Shown here piece after piece: positions 1-6,120 of a stretch of 6,462 nt of DNA. Source of the stretch: Rhodospirillales bacterium 47_12_T64 (GTDB taxonomy: Bacteria; Pseudomonadota; Alphaproteobacteria; Kiloniellales; Kiloniellaceae). The DNA lies in contig MABB01000119.1 of the NCBI GenBank assembly GCA_002162915.1, positions 3,407 to 9,868 of the forward strand, read 5' to 3'. The notes under the pieces were generated by a model. That model was not told the origin of the DNA, ran no database searches, and was given only the letters and a program-made list of their open reading frames with translations. Within the stretch, counting starts at the first letter, position 1, and each line of letters begins with the position of its first letter. A program made the translations under genes and the position numbers.

Positions 1-793
1 GCTGCACATCATATTCCCGGCCCTTGCTGAGGCCGGATTTTTCGAGGACCATTTCCAGAATCATTTCACCCCAGGCCCCCTGAGTCTGGCTCTGACCTTT
101 GAGAGCTTTGGTCAGGTTGTGGGTATCTTCACTGACTTGCTTGTTAAGATCAGCAAGGCGCTGAACTTCCTTGTGCAGAGAAAAACGCTCTTTGGATTCC
201 TTGTCGTAGGTTTCTTCTACTTTCTTTTGGAAAATTTGAATGTTTTCTTTTAGCGGATTGAGGAGTGTCTCAAGGCCTTGTTTGTTTTGCTCGGTAAATT
301 TTTTCGTTTTTTCATCAAGAATACGGTTGGCAAGATTTTCAAACTGTTCAGTCAGTTTTAATCGCGCTTCATCCAGGATTTGTAATTTTTCAACGTGAGC
401 CTCACGTTCCTTGTCCAGTGTGATTCTAATTTCTGTCTCTCTATTTTCCAGGCGCGCGTTAAGGGTCCTCAGTTCCTGGATTTCCTGCTCAAAAAACTTT
501 TGTTTGTTGAGAAGCTCTGGAACCCTTGTTGCTTTTTGCTCTTCGGTGGCAGCGCGGGTAACCGCATCGGTTAGCGCTTCGTGTAGCTCTTCGCGGTCCT
601 CGGCAAGGTTCTGGTATTCAAGACGCTGTTTCTCAATCTCTTCGGCAAGCTCACTTTTCCGACTTGTGAGGGCTTGGTTGCGCGCGCCAAGTTCAGAAAT
701 CTGGCTGCGGGCTTTCAGGTTGATAACGAGGCCGATGACCAAAGCGATGATTAATCCTGCGAAGCCGCCAGTGAGTAGAGCTGTGAGATCCAT
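1..793 (-). CDS. rmuC: RmuC family DNA recombination protein, N-terminal part (cut by window edge)
   Basis: Reading the minus strand from ATG at 793 gives 264 uninterrupted codons that run off position 1. Residues 1-26 form one hydrophobic helix (several Leu/Ile/Val/Gly), a likely N-terminal membrane anchor with no obvious cleavage site. Residues about 30-220 are charged and Glu/Lys/Gln-rich, as expected for a long coiled coil. From about residue 225 the conserved RmuC core begins, with the segments LKGQSQTQGAWGE (231-243) and LEKSGL (250-255) followed by GREYDVQ (258-264), a family hallmark. E. coli RmuC is about 475 residues, so a large part of the nuclease-like core lies outside the window. 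The family is linked to limiting inverted-repeat recombination; a biochemical role is inferred, not shown here. The start is backed by AGGA six bases upstream. The gene diverges from def. Family assignment is firm. Confidence 0.93.
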   Translation of the reverse strand, partial: MDLTALLTGGFAGLIIALVIGLVINLKARSQISELGARNQALTSRKSELAEEIEKQRLEYQNLAEDREELHEALTDAVTRAATEEQKATRVPELLNKQKFFEQEIQELRTLNARLENRETEIRITLDKEREAHVEKLQILDEARLKLTEQFENLANRILDEKTKKFTEQNKQGLETLLNPLKENIQIFQKKVEETYDKESKERFSLHKEVQRLADLNKQVSEDTHNLTKALKGQSQTQGAWGEMILEMVLEKSGLSKGREYDVQ

Positions 794-799
794 TAGAGG

Positions 800-803
800 T
801 CCT
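800..803 (-). promoter_or_regulatory. Ribosome binding site of rmuC
   Basis: AGGA on the minus strand, six bases before the ATG at 793. It supports that start, which also places the hydrophobic anchor directly at the N-terminus. Confidence 0.6.
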
Positions 804-815
804 GTATTTTCGGTA

Positions 816-837
816 ATTATTCTGGATAATACTTATC
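816..837. promoter_or_regulatory. Two overlapping short dyads with a possible rmuC -10 element
   Basis: Two perfect 5-base inverted repeats overlap here: ATTAT/ATAAT with a 5-base gap (816-830) and GATAA/TTATC with a 3-base gap (825-837). On the minus strand the shared part reads TATTAT (826-831), five of six matches to a sigma-70 -10 box, about 33 bases upstream of the rmuC start. I see no good -35 at 16-18 bases from it. An operator overlapping an rmuC promoter is one reading. AT-rich DNA also gives such dyads by chance, so this is weak. Confidence 0.25.
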
Positions 838-911
838 AAATTACGATTCGAAACCCACTCTAGCACGGGGTCTTGTGGTGCGTCAGTAGTGAGGTCGGAA
901 ACAAGGCTTTG

Positions 912-941
912 CTTGACCTTCTGCTCGCAAGACAATACCTA
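912..941 (+). promoter_or_regulatory. Candidate promoter for def
   Basis: CTTGAC at 912-917 matches the alphaproteobacterial form of the -35 box. Seventeen bases beyond TTGACC (913-918) lies TACCTA (936-941), a poor -10 with only the first two bases matching TATAAT. It would give a leader of about 70 bases ahead of the def start. The -35 is good and the -10 is weak, so the call is tentative. Confidence 0.3.
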
Positions 942-1018
942 AGAGAAAAGGGCATGACATCTCGGGAAAATACCGAAATTGCCCACCAAAATTAACAGTA
1001 AGATGATAGCGAGTAATC

Positions 1019-1537
1019 ATGGCTATTTTAGAAATAGTTATTGCACCCGATCCTGTCCTTAAAACAGTGTGCGAGCCTGTAATAGAAGTGAATGATGAAG
1101 TTCGCACATTAATGACGGATATGTTGGAAACCATGTACAAGGCGCCGGGGATTGGATTGGCAGCCTGTCAGGTTGGAGTGACAAAACGGGTTATCGTTGT
1201 CGATGTGAGTGATGATAAGGAAGAGAACCAGCCTTTCTGTATGGCTGATCCTGAAGTCTTGTGGGAATCTGATGAGTGGTCTGCTTATCAGGAAGGATGT
1301 CTTTCCCTGCCAGAGCAATATGCCGACGTTGAACGACCTGCGGCTGTGAAAGTACGCTACCTTGATAAAGCGGGAAAGAAAGTAGAGCTTGATGCTGATG
1401 GTCTTTTGGCGACTTGCATTCAGCATGAGATCGACCATTTGGATGGCATTCTTTTTGTTGATCATATTTCCAAACTCAAACGAGGTATGATCATGAAAAA
1501 ATTGAAGAAGATCGTTGCTGCGAAAGCTGCGGATTAA
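1019..1537 (+). CDS. def: Peptide deformylase
   Basis: Def removes the N-formyl group from the initiator methionine of nascent proteins at the ribosome; it is a metal-dependent (Fe2+ in most bacteria) hydrolase. All three family motifs are present: GIGLAACQ (44-51), with Gln51 as the expected oxyanion-stabilising residue; EGCLSLP (92-98), with Cys94 as a metal ligand; and QHEIDH (135-140), with His136 and His140 as ligands and Glu137 as catalytic base. At 172 residues it is the normal length for a bacterial type 1 enzyme. The start is chosen because MAILEIVIAPDPVLK aligns with the usual family N-terminus; the upstream sequence has no clear Shine-Dalgarno, only a poor purine stretch (GCGAG). 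The residue before Gln51 is Cys, at a site that varies in the family. fmt follows after 75 bases, the classic functional pairing. Very sure of identity. Confidence 0.97.
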   Translation: MAILEIVIAPDPVLKTVCEPVIEVNDEVRTLMTDMLETMYKAPGIGLAACQVGVTKRVIVVDVSDDKEENQPFCMADPEVLWESDEWSAYQEGCLSLPEQYADVERPAAVKVRYLDKAGKKVELDADGLLATCIQHEIDHLDGILFVDHISKLKRGMIMKKLKKIVAAKAAD

Positions 1538-1612
1538 ACCTAAAAAGGCTTTTTCTGTTTCCAGCACGATACTACGATGAGCTATTGCTTCTATAACAAG
1601 GGATAATACCAA
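1538..1612 (+). promoter_or_regulatory. def-fmt spacer with short palindrome and possible -10 box
   Basis: Just after the def stop lies AAAAAG-G-CTTTTT (1542-1554), an AT-rich palindrome with too small a loop and too little G+C to be a strong terminator. TATAAC at 1592-1597 resembles a -10 box, but no fitting -35 lies upstream (ATACTA at 1569-1574 matches only twice). def and fmt are most simply cotranscribed. A weak internal fmt promoter is possible. Confidence 0.25.
1598..1603 (+). promoter_or_regulatory. Ribosome binding site of fmt
   Basis: AAGGGA lies nine bases before the ATG at 1613. It fixes the fmt start and contrasts with def and truA, which have no clear Shine-Dalgarno sequence. 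Confidence 0.65.
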
Positions 1613-2554
1613 ATGAAGAAATTGCGGATTGCCTTTATGGGAACGCCGGATTTTTCCGTCCCTTGTTTGACAGCTCTCGCAGATGCGGGGCATGAGGTTG
1701 TCGCTGTCTATAGCCAACCTCCACGCCCAGCAGGTCGGGGACAGAAGGAAAAGCTGTCACCTGTACATGCCTTTGCTGTTGATAAGGGATGGCCAGTACA
1801 CACTCCCAAGACTTTTCGCGACAGGGCTGTTCAGGATGTGTTTCGCTCCCATGAAGTCGATGTCGCTGTTGTCGTTGCCTATGGTTTGATCCTGCCAACC
1901 GAGGCGCTGGTTGCTCCCGGGATGGGCTGTGTGAATGTGCACGCTTCGCTGTTACCTCGTTGGCGCGGGGCTGCACCTATCCAAAGGGCGATAGAAGCAG
2001 GCGACCTCGAGAGCGGTGTTTGCATCATGCAGATGGTTGAAGAGCTGGATGCAGGGGATGTTATTCTGGAAGGCAGAGTTCCTCTTACAGAGCAGACAAC
2101 CGCCTCAATCCTCCATGATGAACTTTCTTCTCTTGGTGGTAAGTTGATCTGTGAGGCTTTGGAAGGTTTGGGAGATGGTTCCCTCGTACCAAGCCCTCAA
2201 CCGGAAGAGGGAATTACCTACGCCAAAAAATTAACCCGTGATGAAAGTGAACTGGACTGGTCACAGCCAGCAGAGGAATTGGAGCGGAAGGTTCGTGCTC
2301 TTACCCCTTGGCCAGGAGTACATTTTACCTATCTAGGTGATTGGTTTAAAGTTCAGGAAACCGTGCTGGTCTCTCACGAAGGAAAAACAAAACCGGGAAC
2401 ATTACTTGATGACAATATTCTGGTTGCTTGCGGGAAAGATGCATTGAGAATCGAACGATTGCAGCGCCCTGGAAAAGGGAGCATGGACGCGAAGGCTTTT
2501 TTGAACGGCTACCCTTTGGCTAAAGGGATAAATTTGAATGAACCCAGCAACTAA
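1613..2554 (+). CDS. fmt: Methionyl-tRNA formyltransferase
   Basis: Fmt transfers a formyl group from 10-formyltetrahydrofolate to Met on initiator tRNA in the cytosol. The 313-residue protein has the usual two domains. The N-terminal catalytic domain opens with the nucleotide-fold strand IAFMGTPDFSVP (6-17) and carries the tRNA-contacting loop PAGRGQKEKLSP (39-50). Its formyltransferase signature is NVHASLLPRWRGAAPIQ (108-124), followed by LDAGD (145-149). Asn108, His110 and Asp146 correspond to the E. coli catalytic Asn106, His108 and Asp144. A linker from about 203 (TYAKKLTRDE) leads to the C-terminal OB-fold domain, about 210-308, which binds tRNA. Length is standard and no motif is broken. 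The start has a good ribosome binding site. The stop TAA shares its last A with the truA start codon, so the two genes are likely translationally coupled. Very sure. Confidence 0.97.
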   Translation: MKKLRIAFMGTPDFSVPCLTALADAGHEVVAVYSQPPRPAGRGQKEKLSPVHAFAVDKGWPVHTPKTFRDRAVQDVFRSHEVDVAVVVAYGLILPTEALVAPGMGCVNVHASLLPRWRGAAPIQRAIEAGDLESGVCIMQMVEELDAGDVILEGRVPLTEQTTASILHDELSSLGGKLICEALEGLGDGSLVPSPQPEEGITYAKKLTRDESELDWSQPAEELERKVRALTPWPGVHFTYLGDWFKVQETVLVSHEGKTKPGTLLDDNILVACGKDALRIERLQRPGKGSMDAKAFLNGYPLAKGINLNEPSN

Positions 2555-2556
2555 TG
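2552..2556 (+). promoter_or_regulatory. fmt/truA stop-start overlap (TAATG), coupled initiation
   Basis: The fmt stop TAA (2552-2554) and the truA ATG (2554-2556) share one base. No Shine-Dalgarno lies at a usable distance; the nearest, AAGGGA at 2523-2528, is 25 bases upstream. Re-initiation by ribosomes ending fmt is therefore the likely way truA is started. Confidence 0.6.
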
Positions 2557-3351
2557 CCCCGCTATAAGCTCACAATCGAATACGACGGCACTGATTTTTA
2601 TGGTTGGCAACGCCAAAAGGAAGAGATCTCGGTTCAGGAAGTACTCGAAGAGGCGATCTTCAAGTTTAGTGGAGAGCGGATTCCGGTCTTTGCCTCTGGC
2701 CGAACCGACAGTGGTGTTCATGCCCTTGGCCAAGTTGCTTCTATGGATCTTGAGAAAGATTTCCCTGCCTTCAAAGTGCGCGAGGCGATCAATTTTCATA
2801 TCCGTCCTGCCAAAGTTGCCGTGGTTGATGCTGAGGTCGTTGATCAAGAGTTTCATGCACGCTTTTCTGCCACGGAGAGGAGCTATCTCTACCGTATCAT
2901 TAATCGCAGAGCGCATTTGGTTCTCGATCATAAGCGGGCCTGGTTTATACCGCAAAAATTAGATGCACAAGCCATGCACGAAGCGGCACAGGTTTTAGTT
3001 GGTATCCATGATTTTTCTTCGTTTCGAGCCAAAGACTGTCAGGCAAAGTCACCCGTAAAATCCATCAACGAGATTTCAGTGAAAAGAGTTGGCGAAGAAA
3101 TTCGGATCGAACTTTCTGCGCGATCTTTTCTCTATCATCAGGTTAGAAACATTGCGGGTTCTTTGAAAAAAGTCGGCATGGGCAAGTGGACCAGCGATGA
3201 TATTCATCGTGTTCTTGCGGCCAAAGACAGAAGCCAGGCTGGTGAAATGGCACCTGCTTGGGGGCTTTATTTTGTCGGGGTAAAGTTTGATCCACAGGCA
3301 GAAGACGTTGCTCATGACCTGTCAGCAGGTAAAGAAGCTAACGCCCAATAG
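2554..3351 (+). CDS. truA: tRNA pseudouridine(38-40) synthase TruA
   Basis: TruA isomerises uridines at positions 38-40 in the anticodon arm of many tRNAs. The N-terminal strand with EYDGTDFYGWQRQ (9-21) is typical of the family. The catalytic loop ASGRTDSGVHALGQ (47-60) holds the nucleophile Asp52. The second half carries FHARFSAT (100-107), RSYLYRIINR (109-118) with the conserved Tyr, HDFSSFRA (152-159), and the C-terminal core SFLYHQVRNIAGSL (191-204). The end of the fold reads APAWGLYF (233-240). At 265 residues it is normal; the last 15 or so residues are a polar tail. The start matches the common N-terminus MPRYKLTIEYDGT, so the TAATG overlap with fmt is real. Downstream, its stop is only five bases from the stop of the convergent membrane protein gene. 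Very sure. Confidence 0.97.
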   Translation: MPRYKLTIEYDGTDFYGWQRQKEEISVQEVLEEAIFKFSGERIPVFASGRTDSGVHALGQVASMDLEKDFPAFKVREAINFHIRPAKVAVVDAEVVDQEFHARFSATERSYLYRIINRRAHLVLDHKRAWFIPQKLDAQAMHEAAQVLVGIHDFSSFRAKDCQAKSPVKSINEISVKRVGEEIRIELSARSFLYHQVRNIAGSLKKVGMGKWTSDDIHRVLAAKDRSQAGEMAPAWGLYFVGVKFDPQAEDVAHDLSAGKEANAQ

Positions 3352-3375
3352 TTCTGTTAAGAGGCGAGAACTCTT
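3350..3375. terminator. Inverted repeat at the convergent truA/membrane-protein junction
   Basis: AGTTCT (3350-3355) and AGAACT (3367-3372) form a perfect 6-base inverted repeat with an 11-base loop across both stop codons. An alternative hairpin, AAGAG (3359-3363) with CTCTT (3371-3375), overlaps it. Both stems are short, AT-rich and lack a T-tract on either strand. It may be a weak bidirectional terminator or chance. Confidence 0.25.
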
Positions 3376-3932
3376 TCGTTGAGTTCATAGATGCTCATTG
3401 CCAGGATAATGTTAAAAAGGACAAAAGCGCTTGCCGATAACCAATTGGTTTTTAGGGTTGTTTTCGTCATATATCCTTGCGAAGCCAAGATGTATAACAT
3501 TCCGAAAAAACCTATAAATCCTGTCGCCGATGTCGGGAATACTCCGCTGCCAATAAGCAGTTGTAAGCAAATTAGAAAAGCCATTTGCCAAACCTGCAGC
3601 CAATTATAACCAATGATAAAAATGCGGTAGTTCTCCTGTTTGTTGTGGAGAACGAGCAGGGCATGCATAAAAACGGGATAGACAAGCCAGCTGATCACAT
3701 AGAACAGGGTGTCGATCAAAAGAGTTGCGAAGGGTTCGAGTGAGGAAGTTGTTTCGGTTTCATGAAGCGTACTGAGAAAATATGCGCCTGGGAAACAAAT
3801 TACAGCCGCAAAGAATGATTTCCAAAAACTTGTGGGATTAACGTCAAGGTATCTAACGCCACTCCCATCAAACCGCATAAATGTAAGAGTGGCTTGCAGG
3901 TTGCGTTTGATCTCGGAAATCGAGGGGATCAA
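3357..3932 (-). CDS. Polytopic membrane protein of unknown function, coupled to dapE
   Basis: I do not recognise a named family with certainty; the overall look, a soluble N-terminal helix then about five membrane helices, recalls Yip1-like or other small integral membrane families. The 191-residue product has a polar N-terminus (1-35), then hydrophobic segments at about 36-55, 70-95, 103-128, 134-151 and 164-182, ending in a short charged tail. There is no signal peptide, cofactor motif or catalytic signature. The start is taken as TTG at 3932. It overlaps the dapE stop in the string TTGA and has AAAGGA 11 bases upstream. The first in-frame ATG, Met19, would remove the N-terminal helix. Being the last gene of the dapD-dapE unit, it should be cotranscribed with lysine/peptidoglycan precursor genes, but nothing in the sequence ties it to that pathway. 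That it is a real gene is likely; its function is unknown. Confidence 0.8.
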   Translation of the reverse strand: MIPSISEIKRNLQATLTFMRFDGSGVRYLDVNPTSFWKSFFAAVICFPGAYFLSTLHETETTSSLEPFATLLIDTLFYVISWLVYPVFMHALLVLHNKQENYRIFIIGYNWLQVWQMAFLICLQLLIGSGVFPTSATGFIGFFGMLYILASQGYMTKTTLKTNWLSASAFVLFNIILAMSIYELNERVLAS

Positions 3933-5092
3933 GTTTTGAAATATCCTTTGAGCATGACCTCGTAAATGCGAGAGAGGTCGTCCAGTTCCTGTACACCACA
4001 GTGTTCGTCAACTTTATGGGCAGTGGCATTGAGAAGACCGAATTCAGCCACCGTAGCATAGTCTTTGATAAAGCGTGCATCCGATGTGCCGCCAGATGTG
4101 CCGAGTTCTGCGGTAATGCCAGTTATCTCTTCAATCGACTTATTTATTAATTCACTAAAAGGTCCAGGAGGGCAAATGAAGGATTCGCCAGATACTCTTA
4201 TTTGAAGGTCGTAATCAAAATCAGCACGGTGCAGGCGTTCACGCACCCACGCCTCAACCTGATCGGATGAATAGAGATCGTTAAAACGTACATTGAAATG
4301 CGCTTTGGTCTCTGCAGGGATCACGTTGGTTGCGGTGTTCCCGACATCGATGGTTGTCAGCTGCAAACTGGATGGCGGAAAGTGTTCGGTACCACTATCC
4401 AAGGGTTCTTGCAGCAGATTGTGCAGCATTGTGACCAGAGGGTGTATCGGATTGTTTGCCAGCTGAGGATAGGCCGTGTGGCCCTGGATACCTCGGACAG
4501 TGAGGCTAAAGTTCATGCTACCGCGACGGCCAATTTTGACCATATCGCCAAGGGTGTCGTTGCTGGTCGGCTCACCAATCAGGCAGACATCCATGGTCTC
4601 GTCTTTACTGGCCATCCACTCGAGAACTTTTTTTGTCCCGTTCTGGCCAATGCCTTCTTCGTCGCCAGTAATAATCAGGCTGAGAGAACCGTCAAAATCT
4701 CGATGTTTCGAAGAATCGAGAAACCGTGTTAGTGCCGCGACGTAGGCGCCGATGGAGCCTTTCATATCGACAGCACCACGGCCGATCAATTTCCCATCGA
4801 CAACAGTTCCGCCAAAAGGATCGACGGTCCAGGCCTGAAGATCTCCAACGGGTACCACATCTGTATGGCCGCCATACCCAAATACCGGGCCGCTTGTGCC
4901 TCTTCTGGCATAGAGGTTATCTACGCCATAGGTATCCGCGCAATCGAAGGGAAGGCGCTGACATTCAAATCCGAGAGGCTTGAGTAGAGTTTCCATGAGG
5001 TCGAGTGCCCCGCCTTCCTCTGGTGTTACAGAGGGACAACGTATCAAAGCCTGGCTAATTTCCAGAGCAGAGGCGGGGTTCTCGACGTTCAT
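3929..5092 (-). CDS. dapE: Succinyl-diaminopimelate desuccinylase
   Basis: DapE hydrolyses N-succinyl-LL-2,6-diaminopimelate to LL-diaminopimelate and succinate, the desuccinylation step of the succinylase branch toward lysine and peptidoglycan. It is a cytosolic di-zinc M20-family enzyme. Visible motifs are GGHTDVVPVG (74-83) with ligand His76, GAVDMKGSIG (106-115) with bridging Asp109, TGDEEG (142-147) with catalytic Glu145 and ligand Glu146, GEPTS (173-177) with Glu174, and NATAHKVDEH (355-364) with His359. These match H. influenzae His67, Asp100, Glu134, Glu135, Glu163 and His349. GIQGHTAYP (201-209) in the dimerisation domain supplies His205, equivalent to His194, which reaches across the dimer. 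GTSGGTSDARF (331-341) is also a DapE signature and argues against ArgE or CPG2. At 387 residues length is normal. The ATG has GGAG ten bases upstream. It lies 23 bases after dapD and overlaps the next gene by 4. Confidence 0.97.
   Translation of the reverse strand: MNVENPASALEISQALIRCPSVTPEEGGALDLMETLLKPLGFECQRLPFDCADTYGVDNLYARRGTSGPVFGYGGHTDVVPVGDLQAWTVDPFGGTVVDGKLIGRGAVDMKGSIGAYVAALTRFLDSSKHRDFDGSLSLIITGDEEGIGQNGTKKVLEWMASKDETMDVCLIGEPTSNDTLGDMVKIGRRGSMNFSLTVRGIQGHTAYPQLANNPIHPLVTMLHNLLQEPLDSGTEHFPPSSLQLTTIDVGNTATNVIPAETKAHFNVRFNDLYSSDQVEAWVRERLHRADFDYDLQIRVSGESFICPPGPFSELINKSIEEITGITAELGTSGGTSDARFIKDYATVAEFGLLNATAHKVDEHCGVQELDDLSRIYEVMLKGYFKT
3944..3949 (-). promoter_or_regulatory. Ribosome binding site supporting a TTG start
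   Basis: AAAGGA on the minus strand lies inside the last codons of dapE, 11 bases before TTG at 3932. The spacing is slightly long but usable. With the 4-base overlap it favours the TTG start over the internal ATG (3876-3878). Confidence 0.45.
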
Positions 5093-5102
5093 TTTATAAA
5101 TA

Positions 5103-5106
5103 CTCC
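5103..5106 (-). promoter_or_regulatory. Ribosome binding site of dapE
   Basis: GGAG on the minus strand, ten bases before ATG at 5092, inside the 23-base dapD-dapE spacer. The spacer holds no terminator, which supports one transcript. Confidence 0.6.
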
Positions 5107-5115
5107 GGTTTAATC

Positions 5116-5958
5116 TTAATCGCGCAACAAGTCGTTGATCGACGTTTTTGAACGTGTTCGCTCATCAACACGCTTCACGATAACGGCGCAATAGAGATTT
5201 GGACCTGGAGTTCCATCCGGAAGCGGCTTGCCTGGTAGAGTACCAGAAACAACAACAGAGTAAGCTGGAACTCGGCCCATGAAGATTTCACCAGTTGCGC
5301 GGTCGATAATCTTTGTTGAAGCGCCAATGTAAACACCCATGGAAAGGACGGAACCTTCTTCGACAATTACACCCTCAGCGACTTCAGCGCGGGCGCCGAT
5401 AAAGCAGTTGTCTTCGATGATCACAGGACCGGCTTGTAGAGGTTCTAGAACACCACCGATACCTGTACCGCCAGACAAATGTACGTTTTTACCAATCTGG
5501 GCACAGGACCCAACCGTTGCCCAGGTGTCAACCATGGTGCCACTGTCAACATAGGCGCCGAGGTTTACGAAACTAGGCATCAAAACCGCGCCAGGTGCGA
5601 TAAAGGCAGAACGGCGTACGATACTTCCTGGAACGGCACGGAAGCCCGCGGATGCGAACTGTTCAGCCGACCAGCCTTCGAACTTGGACGGAACTTTGTC
5701 CCACCAGGTGGTGTTTTCTCCAGGTCCGCCAGCGATAGTCGACATGTCGTTCAGGCGGAAAGAAAGCAATACCGCTTTTTTGAGCCATTGATTAACGATC
5801 CAGCCATCAGGGCCTTTTTCTGCAACGCGGCGTTGGCCAGAATCCATCAAGATCAGGGCTTCATCAACTGCTTCACGGACTTCCCCGACGGTAGCAGGGC
5901 TAACCTGATCTCTGTTTTCCCAGGCAGTTTCAATGACATTTTGGATATCAGTATTCAT
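5116..5958 (-). CDS. dapD: 2,3,4,5-tetrahydropyridine-2,6-dicarboxylate N-succinyltransferase
   Basis: DapD succinylates tetrahydrodipicolinate with succinyl-CoA, committing it to the succinylase branch of the diaminopimelate/lysine pathway; the cytosolic enzyme is a trimer of left-handed beta-helices. The 280-residue product has an N-terminal helical domain (about 1-100) and then hexapeptide-repeat turns from about 110 to 240. Examples are the runs around [20 protein letters not shown] (117-136), [14 protein letters not shown] (156-169) and [16 protein letters not shown] (184-199). [20 protein letters not shown] (137-156) and [14 protein letters not shown] (171-184) are characteristic of DapD rather than generic acetyltransferases. 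The C-terminus ([16 protein letters not shown], 254-269) closes the trimer side. Length equals the family norm, about 270-285. The start has a modest GGGA nine bases upstream. It is the first gene of the dapD-dapE-membrane protein unit, with a likely promoter in the 185-base upstream gap. Very sure. Confidence 0.97.
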   Translation of the reverse strand: MNTDIQNVIETAWENRDQVSPATVGEVREAVDEALILMDSGQRRVAEKGPDGWIVNQWLKKAVLLSFRLNDMSTIAGGPGENTTWWDKVPSKFEGWSAEQFASAGFRAVPGSIVRRSAFIAPGAVLMPSFVNLGAYVDSGTMVDTWATVGSCAQIGKNVHLSGGTGIGGVLEPLQAGPVIIEDNCFIGARAEVAEGVIVEEGSVLSMGVYIGASTKIIDRATGEIFMGRVPAYSVVVSGTLPGKPLPDGTPGPNLYCAVIVKRVDERTRSKTSINDLLRD

Positions 5959-5967
5959 GATGATCTA

Positions 5968-5971
5968 TCCC
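5968..5971 (-). promoter_or_regulatory. Ribosome binding site of dapD
   Basis: GGGA on the minus strand, nine bases before the ATG at 5958. It is modest, but the start agrees with the usual DapD length. Confidence 0.45.
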
Positions 5972-6017
5972 ATCGCTTAGTGTTGTTCCGCCAAGGCTGC
6001 ATGGCAGTTTGGAGGGA

Positions 6018-6046
6018 CAATGCGTTAGCCGGGAGGATCTTGTCAA
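6018..6046 (-). promoter_or_regulatory. Candidate promoter for the dapD-dapE unit
   Basis: TTGACA (minus strand, 6041-6046) is a perfect -35 hexamer. A 17-base spacer leads to GCATTG (6018-6023), a weak -10. This would leave a leader of roughly 50 bases before dapD. TATGAT, a good -10-like hexamer, lies just upstream (6054-6059) but has no fitting -35. No lysine riboswitch-like structure can be made out in so short a leader. Confidence 0.3.
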
Positions 6047-6120
6047 CGCTTCCATCATAATCTGGCGATGTTATACGATTTGTGAATTTTCGCTGACGAT
6101 CTTAGGGGCTGTCCTAGGGG

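Larger units (their letters stand above)
794..1018. other. Divergent rmuC/def intergenic spacer
   Basis: This 225-base spacer separates divergently transcribed rmuC and def and should carry promoters for both. I find no tRNA, no convincing small gene and no strong hairpin with a T-tract. There is also no GTTC-N7-GTTC or GAAC-N7-GTTC motif of the kind alphaproteobacterial LexA binds, so nothing visible here places rmuC under SOS control. Confidence 0.6.

Noticed and set aside
411..863. Ser/Arg-rich 150-codon open frame on the plus strand opposite rmuC
   Set aside because: The Ser/Arg bias is what the complement of a Glu/Leu/Lys-rich coiled coil gives; rmuC on the other strand explains it.
808..978. 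TTTCGGTA (808-815) and TACCGAAA (971-978), a perfect 8-base inverted pair, one near each divergent gene
   Set aside because: An 8-base inverted match in a 225-base spacer is expected by chance fairly often; there is no further symmetry around either copy.
794..1018. LexA (SOS) box in front of rmuC
   Set aside because: No GTTC-N7-GTTC or GAAC-N7-GTTC arrangement is present on either strand of the spacer.
1542..1554. AAAAAG-G-CTTTTT after def as an intrinsic terminator
   Set aside because: The loop would be one base and the stem nearly all A-U, so it would not terminate efficiently; def-fmt cotranscription is more likely.
1109..1717. 202-codon open frame on the minus strand opposite def and the start of fmt
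   Set aside because: It lies wholly antisense to two well-conserved genes, shows no recognisable domain and has an unlikely composition; it is a shadow of the coding frames.
5948..6058. Minus-strand 36-codon frame overlapping the dapD start by 11 bases (possible leader peptide)
   Set aside because: It contains a single Lys and no Lys run, has no clear ribosome binding site, and overlaps the candidate promoter, so an attenuation leader is not supported.
5479..6060. 193-codon open frame on the plus strand opposite dapD
   Set aside because: It is antisense to the conserved DapD repeats, has no domain and no supporting ribosome binding site.
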